Notes: generated by a model from the letters alone, not told the origin. A stretch of 64,000 nucleotides of DNA from Flavobacterium cupreum (GCF_003996965.1 NZ_QWDM01000017.1:1-64000); one strand, 5' to 3'. Positions 31,264 through 41,451 are shown, numbered from the stretch's first letter. Program-made: numbers and translations.

Positions 31264-33528
31264 TTAGGCTCCGGCAGCAGCAATTAAATTTAATGCTGAA
31301 CCTGCAACGAACCAGCCAATCTGACCTGCGTTGTACGTATGGTTGGCCAGAATGATATCTTTAGTACCATCTGCATGAACGAATTCTAATGACAATGGTT
31401 TTCCGGGAGCGAACTCGGTTAAATCAGTAAAATTGATTGTATCGTTCTCCTGAATTTTATCATAATCTGCCTCGTTGGCAAATGTTAATCCTAAAAGACC
31501 TTGTTTTTTAAGGTTTGTTTCGTGAATACGGGCAAATGATTTTACCAATACCGCCTTAACACCTAAGAAACGTGGTTCCATTGCCGCATGCTCACGGGAA
31601 GATCCTTCACCATAGTTATGATCTCCCACAACAATAGACGGAATTCCGGCTGCTTTGTAGGCACGGGCTACAGCAGGAACTGCATCGTAATCTCCGGTTA
31701 ATTGATTTTTAACTGAATTTGTTTTTTGGTTGAATGCATTTACAGCACCAATCAGCATATTATTAGAAATATTATCTAAGTGTCCACGGAAACGCAACCA
31801 GGGTCCGGCCATAGAAATATGATCTGTAGTACATTTTCCGAATGCTTTGATTAACAATTTAGCACCTGTAATATTTTTACCATCCCAGGCATCAAACGGA
31901 GCTAATAATTGTAAACGTTCAGAGGTTGGGCTTACAGCCACCTGTACTCCTGATCCATCTGCCGCCGGAGCCTGAAATCCAGGATCTTCAGCATCAAAAC
32001 CTTTTGGAGGCAATTCGTCTCCTGTTGGAGCTTCAAGCCTAACTTCTTCTCCATCTTCGTTGATCAAAGTATCTGTCAGTGGGTTAAACCCTAAATCTCC
32101 TGCAATGGCCATAGCGGTAACTAATTCCGGAGAACCTACAAAAGCCAAAGTGTTTGGGTTACCGTCTGCACGTTTTGAGAAGTTACGGTTGAAAGAGTGA
32201 ACGATCGTATTTCTTTCTTCTTTCTCTGCTCCTTCCCTGTCCCACATACCAATACATGGTCCGCAGGCATTGGCAAAAACAGTAGCGCCAATTTTTTCGA
32301 AAGTATCAATAAATCCATCTCTTTCAATGGTATAGCGAACCACTTCAGATCCCGGAGTAATGGTAAACTGAGATTTGGTTTTTAGGTTTTTAGCACTTAC
32401 CTGTCTTGCTAAAGAAGCTGCACGGGCAATATCCTCATAAGAAGAGTTTGTACAAGAACCAATCAAACCTACCTGAATTTGTAGTGGCCAGTTGTTTTTG
32501 ATTGCTTCTTCTTTCATTTTAGAAATTGGAGTCGCTAAATCAGGTGTAAAAGGACCGTTTAAGTGCGGCTCTAATTCTGTTAAGTTGATTTCGATAACCT
32601 GATCAAAATATTGTTCCGGATTTGCATATACTTCCGGGTCTCCTGTTAAGTAGGACGCTACTTTGTCTGCAGCATCAGCAACATCAGCTCTGTTTGTAGA
32701 ACGCAGGTAGCGACTCATAGAATCATCATAACCAAAAGTCGAAGTGGTAGCCCCGATCTCAGCACCCATGTTACAAATGGTACCTTTTCCGGTACAGGAC
32801 ATAGAAGTTGCACCTTCACCAAAATATTCTACAATAGCACCAGTACCTCCTTTTACAGTAAGAATACCGGCCACTTTAAGGATAACATCTTTTGGAGCCG
32901 TCCAGCCTGATAATTTACCGGTTAATTTTACTCCGATTAATTTAGGAAATTTAAGTTCCCAGGCCATTCCGGACATAACGTCTACGGCATCAGCCCCACC
33001 AACACCAATAGCTACCATTCCTAAACCACCTGCATTTACAGTGTGGGAATCGGTACCAATCATCATTCCTCCGGGAAAAGCATAATTTTCAAGTACTACC
33101 TGGTGAATAATTCCTGCTCCTGGTTTCCAGAAACCAATTCCGTATTTATTAGAAACTGACGACAAGAAATCGAAAACTTCATTACTTTGTGTTTTTGCTC
33201 TGGCCAAATCGGTTACAGCATCTACTTTTGCCTGAATCAGGTGATCACAGTGCACTGTTGTAGGAACTGCTACCTTAGCCTTACCAGCATGCATAAATTG
33301 TAATAGTGCCATTTGTGCCGTTGCATCCTGACACGCAACACGGTCCGGTGCAAAATCAACATAATCAACACCTCTGCCAAATGCCTTGGTTGGATTTCCA
33401 TCCCAAAGGTGGTTGTATAAAATTTTCTCCGTTAAAGTAAGTGGACGACCAACGATCTCGCGCGCTTTATCAACACGACCTGGCATGTTCTCATACACTT
33501 TTTTAATCATTTCAATATCAAAAGCCAT
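31264..33528 (-). CDS. acnA: Aconitate hydratase, mitochondrial-type
   Basis: A 754-residue [4Fe-4S] enzyme of the TCA cycle interconverting citrate and isocitrate. The cluster cysteines are in GLIGSCTNSS and NACGPCIG; GSSREHAAMEPRFLG carries substrate-binding residues of the swivel domain. The length and FRGHLDNISNN resemble eukaryotic mitochondrial aconitase more than the 890-residue bacterial AcnA/IRP1 type; this form is common in Bacteroidota. The start MAFDIEMIKK at 33528 is preferred over an in-frame start 36 bp upstream because the family begins here. The adjacent upstream gene is acnB, with a terminator between. Confidence 0.93.
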   Translation of the reverse strand: MAFDIEMIKKVYENMPGRVDKAREIVGRPLTLTEKILYNHLWDGNPTKAFGRGVDYVDFAPDRVACQDATAQMALLQFMHAGKAKVAVPTTVHCDHLIQAKVDAVTDLARAKTQSNEVFDFLSSVSNKYGIGFWKPGAGIIHQVVLENYAFPGGMMIGTDSHTVNAGGLGMVAIGVGGADAVDVMSGMAWELKFPKLIGVKLTGKLSGWTAPKDVILKVAGILTVKGGTGAIVEYFGEGATSMSCTGKGTICNMGAEIGATTSTFGYDDSMSRYLRSTNRADVADAADKVASYLTGDPEVYANPEQYFDQVIEINLTELEPHLNGPFTPDLATPISKMKEEAIKNNWPLQIQVGLIGSCTNSSYEDIARAASLARQVSAKNLKTKSQFTITPGSEVVRYTIERDGFIDTFEKIGATVFANACGPCIGMWDREGAEKEERNTIVHSFNRNFSKRADGNPNTLAFVGSPELVTAMAIAGDLGFNPLTDTLINEDGEEVRLEAPTGDELPPKGFDAEDPGFQAPAADGSGVQVAVSPTSERLQLLAPFDAWDGKNITGAKLLIKAFGKCTTDHISMAGPWLRFRGHLDNISNNMLIGAVNAFNQKTNSVKNQLTGDYDAVPAVARAYKAAGIPSIVVGDHNYGEGSSREHAAMEPRFLGVKAVLVKSFARIHETNLKKQGLLGLTFANEADYDKIQENDTINFTDLTEFAPGKPLSLEFVHADGTKDIILANHTYNAGQIGWFVAGSALNLIAAAGA

Positions 33529-33597
33529 AAGTATAATTGTTTTTGTTTTTTTTATTTTGAACATGACAAGTTACAAATAATTGAGGAGCTATAAAAG

Positions 33598-33632
33598 AAA
33601 AAGCCCGAGTTTATCACCCGGGCTTTTTATAT
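33598..33632 (-). terminator. Terminator of the acnB gene
   Basis: AAAAGCCCG and CGGGCTTTT form a stem with a short loop, with T-run on either strand. It lies between acnB and acnA and argues that the two aconitases are transcribed separately. Confidence 0.8.
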
Positions 33633-33658
33633 ATAATGATTATAACTAATCGCATGTA

Positions 33659-36430
33659 TTACATCACTAGCTGCTTGCTGGAAGGCGCAAATTTAGTCAG
33701 ACTAATACCTTCTACTGCAGCCACATACTCATCCATCGTAGGAGTTCTTCCTAAAATTGTAGACAGCACTACTACCGGCGTGGAAGAAAGCAATGATTCT
33801 CCTTTTTTACCTTCAGTATCTTCCACAACCCTTCCCTGGAAAAGACGCGTAGAAGTTGCCATTACAGTATCTCCTTTTGCTGCTTTCTCCTGATTCCCCA
33901 TACACAAGTTACATCCGGGACGCTCCAGATACAACATGTTTTCGTATGCTGTACGTGCCGCACCTTTAGGAGCATTATCGTCGAATTCGAAACCTGAGTA
34001 TCGCTGTAAAACTTCCCAGTCTCCTTCAGCTTTAAGTTCATCTACGATGTTATACGTTGGCGGTGCCACTACAAGCGGCGCTTTAAACTCGACTTTACCA
34101 TGTAAATCTTCTATATTTTTAAGCATTTGAGCAAGGATTTTCATATCTCCTTTGTGCACCATGCAAGAACCTATAAATCCAAGATCTACTTTTTTCTCTC
34201 CTCCATAAAAAGATAAAGGTCTGATCGTATCGTGCGTATATCGTTTAGAAACATCAGCATTATTAACGTCCGGATCAGCAATCATTGGTTCTACAATCTG
34301 ATCTAGATCAACCACAACTTCAGCATAATATTTCGCATTTGCATCTGGTGTAAGTGCCGGTTTCTCAGCTGATTTAATCTCTGTAATTCTCTTATCTGCT
34401 TTGTTAATCAGTCCCTGAAGAACTTGTTTATGATTGTCCATTCCTTTGTCGATCATGATCTGGATTCTGCCTTTTGCAATCTCCAATGATTCGATCAGAG
34501 TATCATCCTCAGAAATACAAATAGAAGCTTTTGCTTTCATTTCTGCAGTCCAGTCTGTAAATGTAAAGGCCTGATCAGCAGTAAGAGTTCCCAAATGAAC
34601 TTCAATAATTCTACCCTGGAACACGTTTTCCCCGCCAAATTTCTTAAGCATCTGGGATTGCGTTGCATGAACGATATCACGGAAATCCATGTAGCCTTTC
34701 ATCTCTCCAACAAATGTCACTTTTACCGATTCCGGAATTGGCATTGAAGCCTCTCCCGTAGCAAGTGCAAGCGCAACTGTACCTGAGTCAGCACCAAAAG
34801 CAACACCTTTTGACATTCTTGTATGAGAGTCACCACCAATAATAATAGCCCACTCGTCTATTGTAATATCATTTAGAACTTTGTGAATTACATCGGTCAT
34901 TGAATGATAAACAGCTTTCGGGTCACGAGCCGTGATTAAACCGAAATCATTCATAAATTTCATCAGTTTTGGAATATTTGCCTGCGCTTTTTTATCCCAT
35001 ACCGAAGCGGTGTGACAACCAGACTGGTAAGCACCATCAACGATTGGCGAAATTACGGTAGCAGCCATAGATTCCAATTCCTGAGCCGTCATAAGACCAG
35101 TCGTATCTTGCGAACCTACAATATTAACTTCTACACGAACATCTGAACCCGCGTGTAATACTTTACCCGGAGTTATACCAACAGCATTTCTGTTGAAGAT
35201 TTTTTCTACTGCTGTCAGTCCCTGTCCTTCAATAGTAATTTCTTTTGACGGAGCGAATACAAGAGGAGCTTCAATATCTAAAATTTTCGCTGCTAATGTC
35301 TGAAGTTTTTTACCAAATACAATTGCATAGGATCCTCCGGCTTTTATAAATTCCATTTTCTGTGGCGTGAATGCCTTAGAAATATCAATTAATTCTTTGT
35401 CTCCGTTATAAAGCTTTTTCGTTTTGGTGTTTATTGTAAGTACAGTACCAGTGGCAATAGAATAAGCTTCTTCCAGAATTGGCTCATTATTCTCATTACG
35501 AAGAATATCACCATTTGCATCCAGTTTTTTAACCCAGTTTTTAAGATCTAAACCAATACCTCCTGTAACATCAACAGTGGTCAGGAAAATTGGTGAAATA
35601 CCGTTTGTTCCTGCAACGATTGGAGCAATATTAATAAATGGAACATATGGACTTGCTTGTTTACCGGTCCAAAGCGCCACATTGTTGACACCCGACATTC
35701 TGGATGAACCAACTCCCATAGTACCTTTCTCAGCAATTAACATCACACTTGCATCAGGATATTGTGCCTGAAGCATTTTGATTTCATCTTGCGCCTGAGG
35801 AGTAATCATGCATTTACCATGAAGCTCACGGTCAGCTCTTGAGTGAGCCTGATTACCCGGAGATAACAAGTCAGTCGAGATATCTCCCTCACCAGCGATA
35901 TAAGTCACTACTTTAATTTCTTCAACTACTTCCGGCAATGAAGTAAAAAATTCTGCCTTCGCATAACTTTCAAGAATTTCTCTTGCAATTACATTATCAT
36001 TTTTAAAAGCTTCTTTTAAACGGTCTGTATCTGCCTCATAAAGATAAACCTGTGTTTTAAGAACATTTGCAGCTTCTTTAGCAATAGCAGTATCGTCACC
36101 CAATGCCAAATCTAACAGCACTTCAATTGAAGGCCCGCCTTTCATGTGTGATAATAATTCAAAAGCAAAAGCCGGAGTGATTTCTTTTACGGCAAATTCA
36201 CCAAGAATAATTTCTTTTAAAAATTTAGCTTTAAGACCTGCAGCGCTAGTTGTCCCTGGTACCACATTATAGATAAAGAATTTCAGGGAATCCTCTCTGT
36301 ACTCATTATTTACATCTTTAATTTGTTCAATGATGTCGCTTAATAATTCAGCACCATCAATTGGTTTAGGGTGAAGTCCCTGGTCTTTACGATCTGCAAT
36401 CTCTTGAATGTAATCCTGATAAATATTCAT
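33659..36430 (-). CDS. acnB: Aconitate hydratase B
   Basis: A 923-residue enzyme with the AcnB domain order: N-terminal HEAT-like helical domain (about 1-160), swivel domain (about 170-390), then the catalytic domains. Cluster cysteines are in GFIGSCMVHKGD and RPGCNLCMGNQ; DSHTRMSKGVAFGADSGTVA is a substrate-binding loop. AcnB is the main TCA-cycle aconitase in enterobacteria and can also act on 2-methylisocitrate. It lies upstream of the unrelated acnA. A minus-strand TAAATTTG (36469-36476) is the likely -7 box. Confidence 0.95.
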   Translation of the reverse strand: MNIYQDYIQEIADRKDQGLHPKPIDGAELLSDIIEQIKDVNNEYREDSLKFFIYNVVPGTTSAAGLKAKFLKEIILGEFAVKEITPAFAFELLSHMKGGPSIEVLLDLALGDDTAIAKEAANVLKTQVYLYEADTDRLKEAFKNDNVIAREILESYAKAEFFTSLPEVVEEIKVVTYIAGEGDISTDLLSPGNQAHSRADRELHGKCMITPQAQDEIKMLQAQYPDASVMLIAEKGTMGVGSSRMSGVNNVALWTGKQASPYVPFINIAPIVAGTNGISPIFLTTVDVTGGIGLDLKNWVKKLDANGDILRNENNEPILEEAYSIATGTVLTINTKTKKLYNGDKELIDISKAFTPQKMEFIKAGGSYAIVFGKKLQTLAAKILDIEAPLVFAPSKEITIEGQGLTAVEKIFNRNAVGITPGKVLHAGSDVRVEVNIVGSQDTTGLMTAQELESMAATVISPIVDGAYQSGCHTASVWDKKAQANIPKLMKFMNDFGLITARDPKAVYHSMTDVIHKVLNDITIDEWAIIIGGDSHTRMSKGVAFGADSGTVALALATGEASMPIPESVKVTFVGEMKGYMDFRDIVHATQSQMLKKFGGENVFQGRIIEVHLGTLTADQAFTFTDWTAEMKAKASICISEDDTLIESLEIAKGRIQIMIDKGMDNHKQVLQGLINKADKRITEIKSAEKPALTPDANAKYYAEVVVDLDQIVEPMIADPDVNNADVSKRYTHDTIRPLSFYGGEKKVDLGFIGSCMVHKGDMKILAQMLKNIEDLHGKVEFKAPLVVAPPTYNIVDELKAEGDWEVLQRYSGFEFDDNAPKGAARTAYENMLYLERPGCNLCMGNQEKAAKGDTVMATSTRLFQGRVVEDTEGKKGESLLSSTPVVVLSTILGRTPTMDEYVAAVEGISLTKFAPSSKQLVM

Positions 36431-36468
36431 ATTAAAAGTCTTTTGTAGGTATTTTTATTTTTTGTTCG

Positions 36469-36476
36469 CAAATTTA
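36469..36476 (-). promoter_or_regulatory. -7 promoter box of acnB
   Basis: On the minus strand TAAATTTG matches TAnnTTTG, 38 bp before the acnB start. The -33 position reads as a T-run rather than TTG. Confidence 0.45.
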
Positions 36477-36814
36477 GTTATTAAAGCCGAGAATTAAAAA
36501 AAATATAATGGAAGTAGGCTTTTCAAAAATTATTATTGTTAAAAAACGATTTTCACTGCTTGTTTTTGCCGAAATATCAATTTTGTATTAAAAAAATGAA
36601 TTTTTAACATTTTAAAATCTTTTCTTTAACAAAGTCGGAATTTGATGTTATAAATCCAGTCGGATTTTAACTACTATTTCGCAAAGATTCTTTCTAAATT
36701 AGAATTTACATCGTTATAGTTGACGTTGAAAATCGCTTTCCTGATACTTTTTGAAATAGAATTATGAAGCTTTTATTAAAGGTAATTTTACAACATCTAT
36801 AGTAACTAAAACAA
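36477..36814. other. Intergenic region between acnB and the MoxR gene
   Basis: About 340 bp, AT-rich. Apart from possible upstream promoter sequence of acnB and the MoxR terminator at its left edge, I see no repeat, RNA or ORF. Confidence 0.5.
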
Positions 36815-36847
36815 GAAAGCCTGACATTAAATTGTCAGGCTTTCTTT
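36815..36847 (-). terminator. Terminator of the MoxR gene
   Basis: AGAAAGCCTGACA and TGTCAGGCTTTCT form a 13-bp perfect stem, 18 bp after the stop of the minus-strand MoxR gene. Confidence 0.8.
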
Positions 36848-36864
36848 AAAATTTTACTTATTAT

Positions 36865-37818
36865 TTACATTAGCTTCTGGATAATAATCTCTTCCGTTAT
36901 TCCCTCAGCATCTGCTTTATAATTTTTAATAATTCTGTGACGCAGAATTCCGGTTGCAACTGCTTTTACGTCTTCAATATCCGGAGAAAACTTACCATTA
37001 AAAGCCGCATGCGCTTTTGCTGCTAAAATCAGATTTTGAGAAGCTCTTGGTCCTGCTCCCCAATCCAGATAATTTTTGACAAAATCAGTAGTCAAAGCAT
37101 TATCCGGCCTTGTTTTGCTAACCAAGGTTACCGCATACTCAATAACATTGTCCGCCACAGGAATTCTGCGGATCAAATGTTGGAAATCAATAATCTCCTG
37201 ACCCGAGAACAAAGGATTTATATTTGTCTTAACGTCGGATGTCGTACGTTTTACAACCTGCACTTCTTCTTCAAAACTTGGGTACTCTAATTTTATGGCA
37301 AACATAAAACGATCCAGCTGCGCTTCAGGCAACGGGTATGTTCCTTCCTGCTCAATAGGGTTCTGGGTTGCCAGTACAAAATAAGGCAAATCTAATTTAT
37401 GGTTTTCACCTGCGATGGTTACTGAACGTTCCTGCATGGCCTCCAGTAAAGCGGCCTGCGTTTTAGGCGGTGTTCTGTTGATCTCATCGGCCAGAATGAT
37501 ATTAGAGAAAATTGGCCCTTTTATAAATTTGAACTTTCTGTTTTCATCAAGAATTTCACTTCCCAAAATATCCGAAGGCATTAAATCGGGCGTAAACTGA
37601 ATCCTTTTAAAATCTAACCCTAAAGCCTGTGACAAGGTATTAATTAATAATGTTTTTGCTAGTCCCGGCACACCAATTAAAAGTGCATGTCCGCCGGAAA
37701 AAATACAGATCAGAATCTGATCAATAACTTCATCCTGGCCTACAATAATTTTCGCTATTTCTGTTTTTAATTCATTTCTTTTCTGAACTAAATTGTGAAT
37801 TGCTGTTACATCAGACAT
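36865..37818 (-). CDS. MoxR-family AAA+ ATPase
   Basis: A 317-residue AAA+ chaperone-like ATPase. Walker A is GVPGLAKT near residue 54, Walker B is IILADEIN near 108, sensor 1 is LATQNPIEQEGTYPLPEAQLDRF with the MoxR signature, and the C-terminal lid follows. MoxR proteins usually work with a DUF58/von Willebrand factor partner on maturation of complexes; no such partner is adjacent here. The neighbour upstream is the SurA-like isomerase, separated by a terminator-like hairpin. Confidence 0.9.
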   Translation of the reverse strand: MSDVTAIHNLVQKRNELKTEIAKIIVGQDEVIDQILICIFSGGHALLIGVPGLAKTLLINTLSQALGLDFKRIQFTPDLMPSDILGSEILDENRKFKFIKGPIFSNIILADEINRTPPKTQAALLEAMQERSVTIAGENHKLDLPYFVLATQNPIEQEGTYPLPEAQLDRFMFAIKLEYPSFEEEVQVVKRTTSDVKTNINPLFSGQEIIDFQHLIRRIPVADNVIEYAVTLVSKTRPDNALTTDFVKNYLDWGAGPRASQNLILAAKAHAAFNGKFSPDIEDVKAVATGILRHRIIKNYKADAEGITEEIIIQKLM

Positions 37819-37838
37819 TTAAGTATGTTTTAAAATTA

Positions 37839-37877
37839 AAAAGAGTTAGTTCTATGAATCCATAAAACTAACTCTTT
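37839..37877 (-). terminator. Terminator of the SurA-like gene
   Basis: AAAGAGTTAGTT and AACTAACTCTTT form a 12-bp stem, flanked by A/T-runs, between the isomerase and MoxR genes. Confidence 0.75.
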
Positions 37878-37894
37878 TCTTTATTTAATAAAAA

Positions 37895-39328
37895 TTATTT
37901 TTTTAACCAGTTATTAGCAAAAGAACAATCTCTGTATTCACCAATAATTTTGATATAAGTATCTTTTATTTTTGTATCAAACCATTTTGCAATGGCATTG
38001 ATTTGTTTTTCTTTTAATGCCAATTCTTTAATCTTGGTATAATCCTTAGCATAGTCGGCTACGTGATCATCTATTCTATTGGTAACCGTAATTAACTTGT
38101 ATGTTTTTTTACCTTTATCATCTGTATTTAAAAGAGGCTGAGACACTTCGTCATCTTTCAGGTTAGAAACCTGGCTGTATAAGGTAGGATCCATTTTGGT
38201 CAATTCGAAACGAGTGTCCTGTGTATTAGGATTTACTAAAGTTCCTCCGTTTGCTCTGGTTTCTTTTTCATCTGATTCAGTTCTTGCGGCATCAGCAAAA
38301 GAAATTTCTTTGCTTACAATCTTATTTCTGATATTGATGATTCTCTCTTTTGCTTCTTTCAAAGCGTCTTCAGAAACCGTTGGAGAAATTAAAATATGTC
38401 TCAATTCTACTTCCTGCCCCTTAATTTTATCGACCATTATAATATGATACCCAAAAGTAGTTTCAAACGGCTCAGAGATTTCTCCCTCCTGCAAACTGAA
38501 AGCTACATCTTTAAATTCCTTTACAAAAGGAGTTTTTCTGGTCATTTTATAAAATCCACCGTTTGGTGCAGATCCCGGATCGAGTGAATATAAAACGGCT
38601 TTGGTAGCAAAACTTGAACCTTCTAAAACGTCTTTTCTAATTGCATTTAAGCGGTCAATAACTTTCTGTTTGTCTTCTTTTGAAACTTTAGGTTCAATAA
38701 CAATTTGTGCTACTTCCATCTCAGCTCCAAAAGTTGGCAATTCCTCTTTTGGTATTTTCTTAAAAAAATTACGAACCTCTTCCGGCGTAATCTCTACATC
38801 TTTCACAATTTTATCTCTCATTTCTGAGGCTAATTTTTGTTCTTTTAAGATATCTGAAAAGTAAGTTTTGAATTCTTCAACGGAATTTTTCTTATAATAG
38901 GCTACTACTTTATTAATATCACCTACTTGCTGAAGCATATAATTCAGACGATCTTCCATCATTGTTCTTACTTCGGCATCACTCACGATAATACTATCCT
39001 GAATAGCCTGATGTGCGTATAGTTTGTCTTCCAGAAGTTTACCAAGCATCTGACATCTTGTAATATCTTTTACAGAACCTCCCTGAGCCGTAATTTCCAA
39101 AAAACCCTTATCAATATCTGAGTCTAAAACAATATAGTCTCCAACAGTAGCAATAATTCCATCCACTTTTTGTCTTTGTCCTGAATGTACTGCTTCAGCT
39201 GGTTTTTCAGCCACAACATCTTTAATTATTTCCTGTGCAGAAATGACAGAGTTGAAAAAAAGTAAAAAACACATTGTTAGCCCAAATCTGTAATCAATTG
39301 TTTTTAGCTGTAATTTTTTTAATAACAT
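37895..39328 (-). CDS. SurA-like periplasmic peptidyl-prolyl isomerase
   Basis: A 477-residue secreted chaperone/isomerase. It has a signal peptide with a long basic lead (hydrophobic core about residues 15-30, cut after SAQ), a SurA N-terminal helical domain with VDGIIATVGDYIVLDSDID near 53, and two parvulin domains; the second begins at VELRHILISP (near 315). The family assists folding of outer-membrane proteins. The ending with a short Cys-containing tail (RDCSFANNWLKK) is normal for Flavobacterium members I know of, but unassigned. A later start within the lead is possible. Confidence 0.85.
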   Translation of the reverse strand: MLLKKLQLKTIDYRFGLTMCFLLFFNSVISAQEIIKDVVAEKPAEAVHSGQRQKVDGIIATVGDYIVLDSDIDKGFLEITAQGGSVKDITRCQMLGKLLEDKLYAHQAIQDSIIVSDAEVRTMMEDRLNYMLQQVGDINKVVAYYKKNSVEEFKTYFSDILKEQKLASEMRDKIVKDVEITPEEVRNFFKKIPKEELPTFGAEMEVAQIVIEPKVSKEDKQKVIDRLNAIRKDVLEGSSFATKAVLYSLDPGSAPNGGFYKMTRKTPFVKEFKDVAFSLQEGEISEPFETTFGYHIIMVDKIKGQEVELRHILISPTVSEDALKEAKERIINIRNKIVSKEISFADAARTESDEKETRANGGTLVNPNTQDTRFELTKMDPTLYSQVSNLKDDEVSQPLLNTDDKGKKTYKLITVTNRIDDHVADYAKDYTKIKELALKEKQINAIAKWFDTKIKDTYIKIIGEYRDCSFANNWLKK

Positions 39329-39860
39329 TATTTTAATTTTAATTTTAATGTAAAGGTCTTGCTTAAAATTTTATTTTTTCAACCAAATAGTAATTCAGCA
39401 AATCACCTGAATTTTCAGGAAATACTAAATAATTAAGACCTGGTTTCTTTTGACTTATAACGAACAAAAATAACAATTCAATTACATAATACAACTATCG
39501 GCTATACTATTAACAAAAAATTATATGATAGTTCTTAAATCCAACAAATAAAGTGCTGTTTTTGAAGATTAAAACGTTCAAAAGAGACATGAAAAATTAA
39601 AAAAATTAAATGCTTATTGTATTTAAGTTCACTATTCTCAAACAAAAGGCAAACTACTTCTTTTACAGGCGAATAAAAAAAAGTTTTCAACACTACAACG
39701 TTTTCGTGATATAAATATTTTCTTATAAATAAGATCTAAGCAAAAAACACATACTTTAGATGCGTAATCAATAATTTATTGGCTTTAAAATTACGAATTT
39801 TTCTATTTTGCTGGCAATAAACGATAATTACAACTTTACTAACCTTAACCAAATCTTATT
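39329..39860. other. Intergenic region between divergent genes
   Basis: About 530 bp of AT-rich DNA between the isomerase (minus) and the amylase (plus). No repeat family or ORF stands out. The best plus-strand promoter candidate is TTG (39779-39781), 22 bp, TATTTTG (39804-39810), close to but not exactly the consensus, 50 bp before the amylase start. Confidence 0.4.
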
Positions 39861-41297
39861 ATGAAAAAATCAACCACGATTTATTTCATGTTGGCGATCA
39901 CAGCTATTTTTTGCTCTTGTTCCCCAAATGAAATAAATGAAACAGACGCAAAAGCTGAAAGTCAGCAATTTAAAATCATCAATGTCACTCACGACGGAAA
40001 GCCTTTTAGTACGGGAGATTCAAAAGCATCACTGACCGGAAAATACGTTGATAATCCCGGAGGCGGCGTAATGATGCAGGCCTTTTACTGGGATGTTCCT
40101 GCAGGTGGAACCTGGTGGAATACGGTAAGCAGCAAAGTAACAGCCTGGGGAAATGCAGGAATTGGGTCTATTTGGCTGCCTCCGGCTTCTAAAGCTCAAA
40201 ACGGGGCTTTCTCTATGGGATATGATCCTACTGATTATTTCGATTTTGGAGATTACAATCAAAATGGTTCTACAGAAACCCGATTTGGATCAAAAACTGA
40301 ATTAGTGAGTTTAATTACAAATGCACATGCCCAAAACCTGAAAGTATATGCCGATATTGTAATTAATCACAATAGCGGAGGTCAGTCTGAAGCTAATCCT
40401 TTTACCGGAACAAGTACATGGACTAATTTTACAGGAATCGCGTCAGGAAAATTCCCCCGCAATTATAACGACTTTTACAAAAATAGTTATGGTAATAATG
40501 ATGAAGGTGCTTTCGGAGGCTTTCCAGATTTATGCCACGCCGCCCCAAATGTTCAAAATTGGTTGTGGCTCAGAACCGACGGAGTGGGTAAATATTATAA
40601 AAATACCATGAAATTCGATGGCTGGAGATTTGACTATGTAAAAGGATTTGCTCCGTGGGTTGTTAATTCATGGAATGCCAATGTAGGTGGATTTTCTGTT
40701 GGAGAATATTGGGATGCAAACGTAAATACACTGGAATGGTGGGCAAACAACGCTAACAGTTCTGTATTTGATTTTGCGTGCTATTATAAAATGAATGACG
40801 CTTTTGACGGAAATAATCTTGCGCTTTTAAACGACGACATGATGTGGAAAAGAAATCCATACAAAGCGGTGACTTTTGTCAGCAATCATGATACAGATGA
40901 GATTTCAAACAAATTATTAGCCTATTCCTATATATTAACACATGAAGGATATCCGACAATATTCTACAGAGATTACGAGGAATGGCTGGATAAAAACAAA
41001 TTAAATAACCTGATCTGGATCCACAATAACAAAGCTACCGGAACATCTTCGATTTTGTACTCCGATAATGACGAGTACGTGGCCCGAAGAAACGGCTATA
41101 ATGGAAATCCAGGATTAGTGGTGTACATTAACAACTCTACTACATGGCAGGAAAGATGGGTGCAAACCAATTGGGCGAATACCCAAATCAAAGATTTTAC
41201 AGGAAATTCGACCTGGTACCCGACTACACAGGCCGATAAATGGGTAAAAATACAATGTCCTCCAAAAGGATATTCAGTTTGGTCAATTAATCAGTAA
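39861..41297 (+). CDS. GH13 alpha-amylase lipoprotein
   Basis: A 478-residue secreted alpha-amylase. A lipoprotein signal ends at Cys18 or Cys20 (FCSCSP). The GH13 barrel shows DIVINH, the nucleophile D258 (WRFDYVKG), acid/base E282 (VGEYWD) and D344 (SNHDTDE), so it is expected to be active on starch-like alpha-1,4-glucans. The start of the barrel (MMQAFYWDVPAGGTWWNT) resembles archaeal and plant-type alpha-amylases (GH13 subfamily 7/6). It is not near susC/susD-type genes, so it acts outside a visible polysaccharide-utilisation locus. Confidence 0.9.
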   Translation: MKKSTTIYFMLAITAIFCSCSPNEINETDAKAESQQFKIINVTHDGKPFSTGDSKASLTGKYVDNPGGGVMMQAFYWDVPAGGTWWNTVSSKVTAWGNAGIGSIWLPPASKAQNGAFSMGYDPTDYFDFGDYNQNGSTETRFGSKTELVSLITNAHAQNLKVYADIVINHNSGGQSEANPFTGTSTWTNFTGIASGKFPRNYNDFYKNSYGNNDEGAFGGFPDLCHAAPNVQNWLWLRTDGVGKYYKNTMKFDGWRFDYVKGFAPWVVNSWNANVGGFSVGEYWDANVNTLEWWANNANSSVFDFACYYKMNDAFDGNNLALLNDDMMWKRNPYKAVTFVSNHDTDEISNKLLAYSYILTHEGYPTIFYRDYEEWLDKNKLNNLIWIHNNKATGTSSILYSDNDEYVARRNGYNGNPGLVVYINNSTTWQERWVQTNWANTQIKDFTGNSTWYPTTQADKWVKIQCPPKGYSVWSINQ

Positions 41298-41315
41298 TTT
41301 AAAATGACTATTCTA

Positions 41316-41345
41316 AAGGCTGTTCTAAAAAAACAGCCTTTTTTT
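41316..41345 (+). terminator. Terminator of the amylase gene
   Basis: AAGGCTGTT and AACAGCCTT form a 9-bp stem with a 7-nt loop, followed by T residues, 19 bp after the amylase stop. Confidence 0.85.
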
Positions 41346-41423
41346 GTGCTCAGAATTTTCTTTTTATAAAAGAAAGTCTTCCAAATTAGGAAGTGAATAT
41401 TTTTATTACCACTTAATTAATAG

Positions 41424-41431
41424 TACTTTTG
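41424..41431 (+). promoter_or_regulatory. -7 promoter box of prfC
   Basis: TACTTTTG matches TAnnTTTG, 20 bp before the ATG at 41452 and inside a possible longer reading frame, which supports the later start. No TTG at the -33 position. Confidence 0.5.
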
Positions 41432-41451
41432 CATCCTATTTATACGAAAAT

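Noticed and set aside
36477..36814. Riboswitch or small RNA upstream of acnB
   Set aside because: No conserved core or stable stem seen by eye apart from the MoxR terminator.
41344..41451. N-terminal extension of release factor 3
   Set aside because: The 36 extra residues include terminator sequence and a -7 promoter box; the family begins at 41452.
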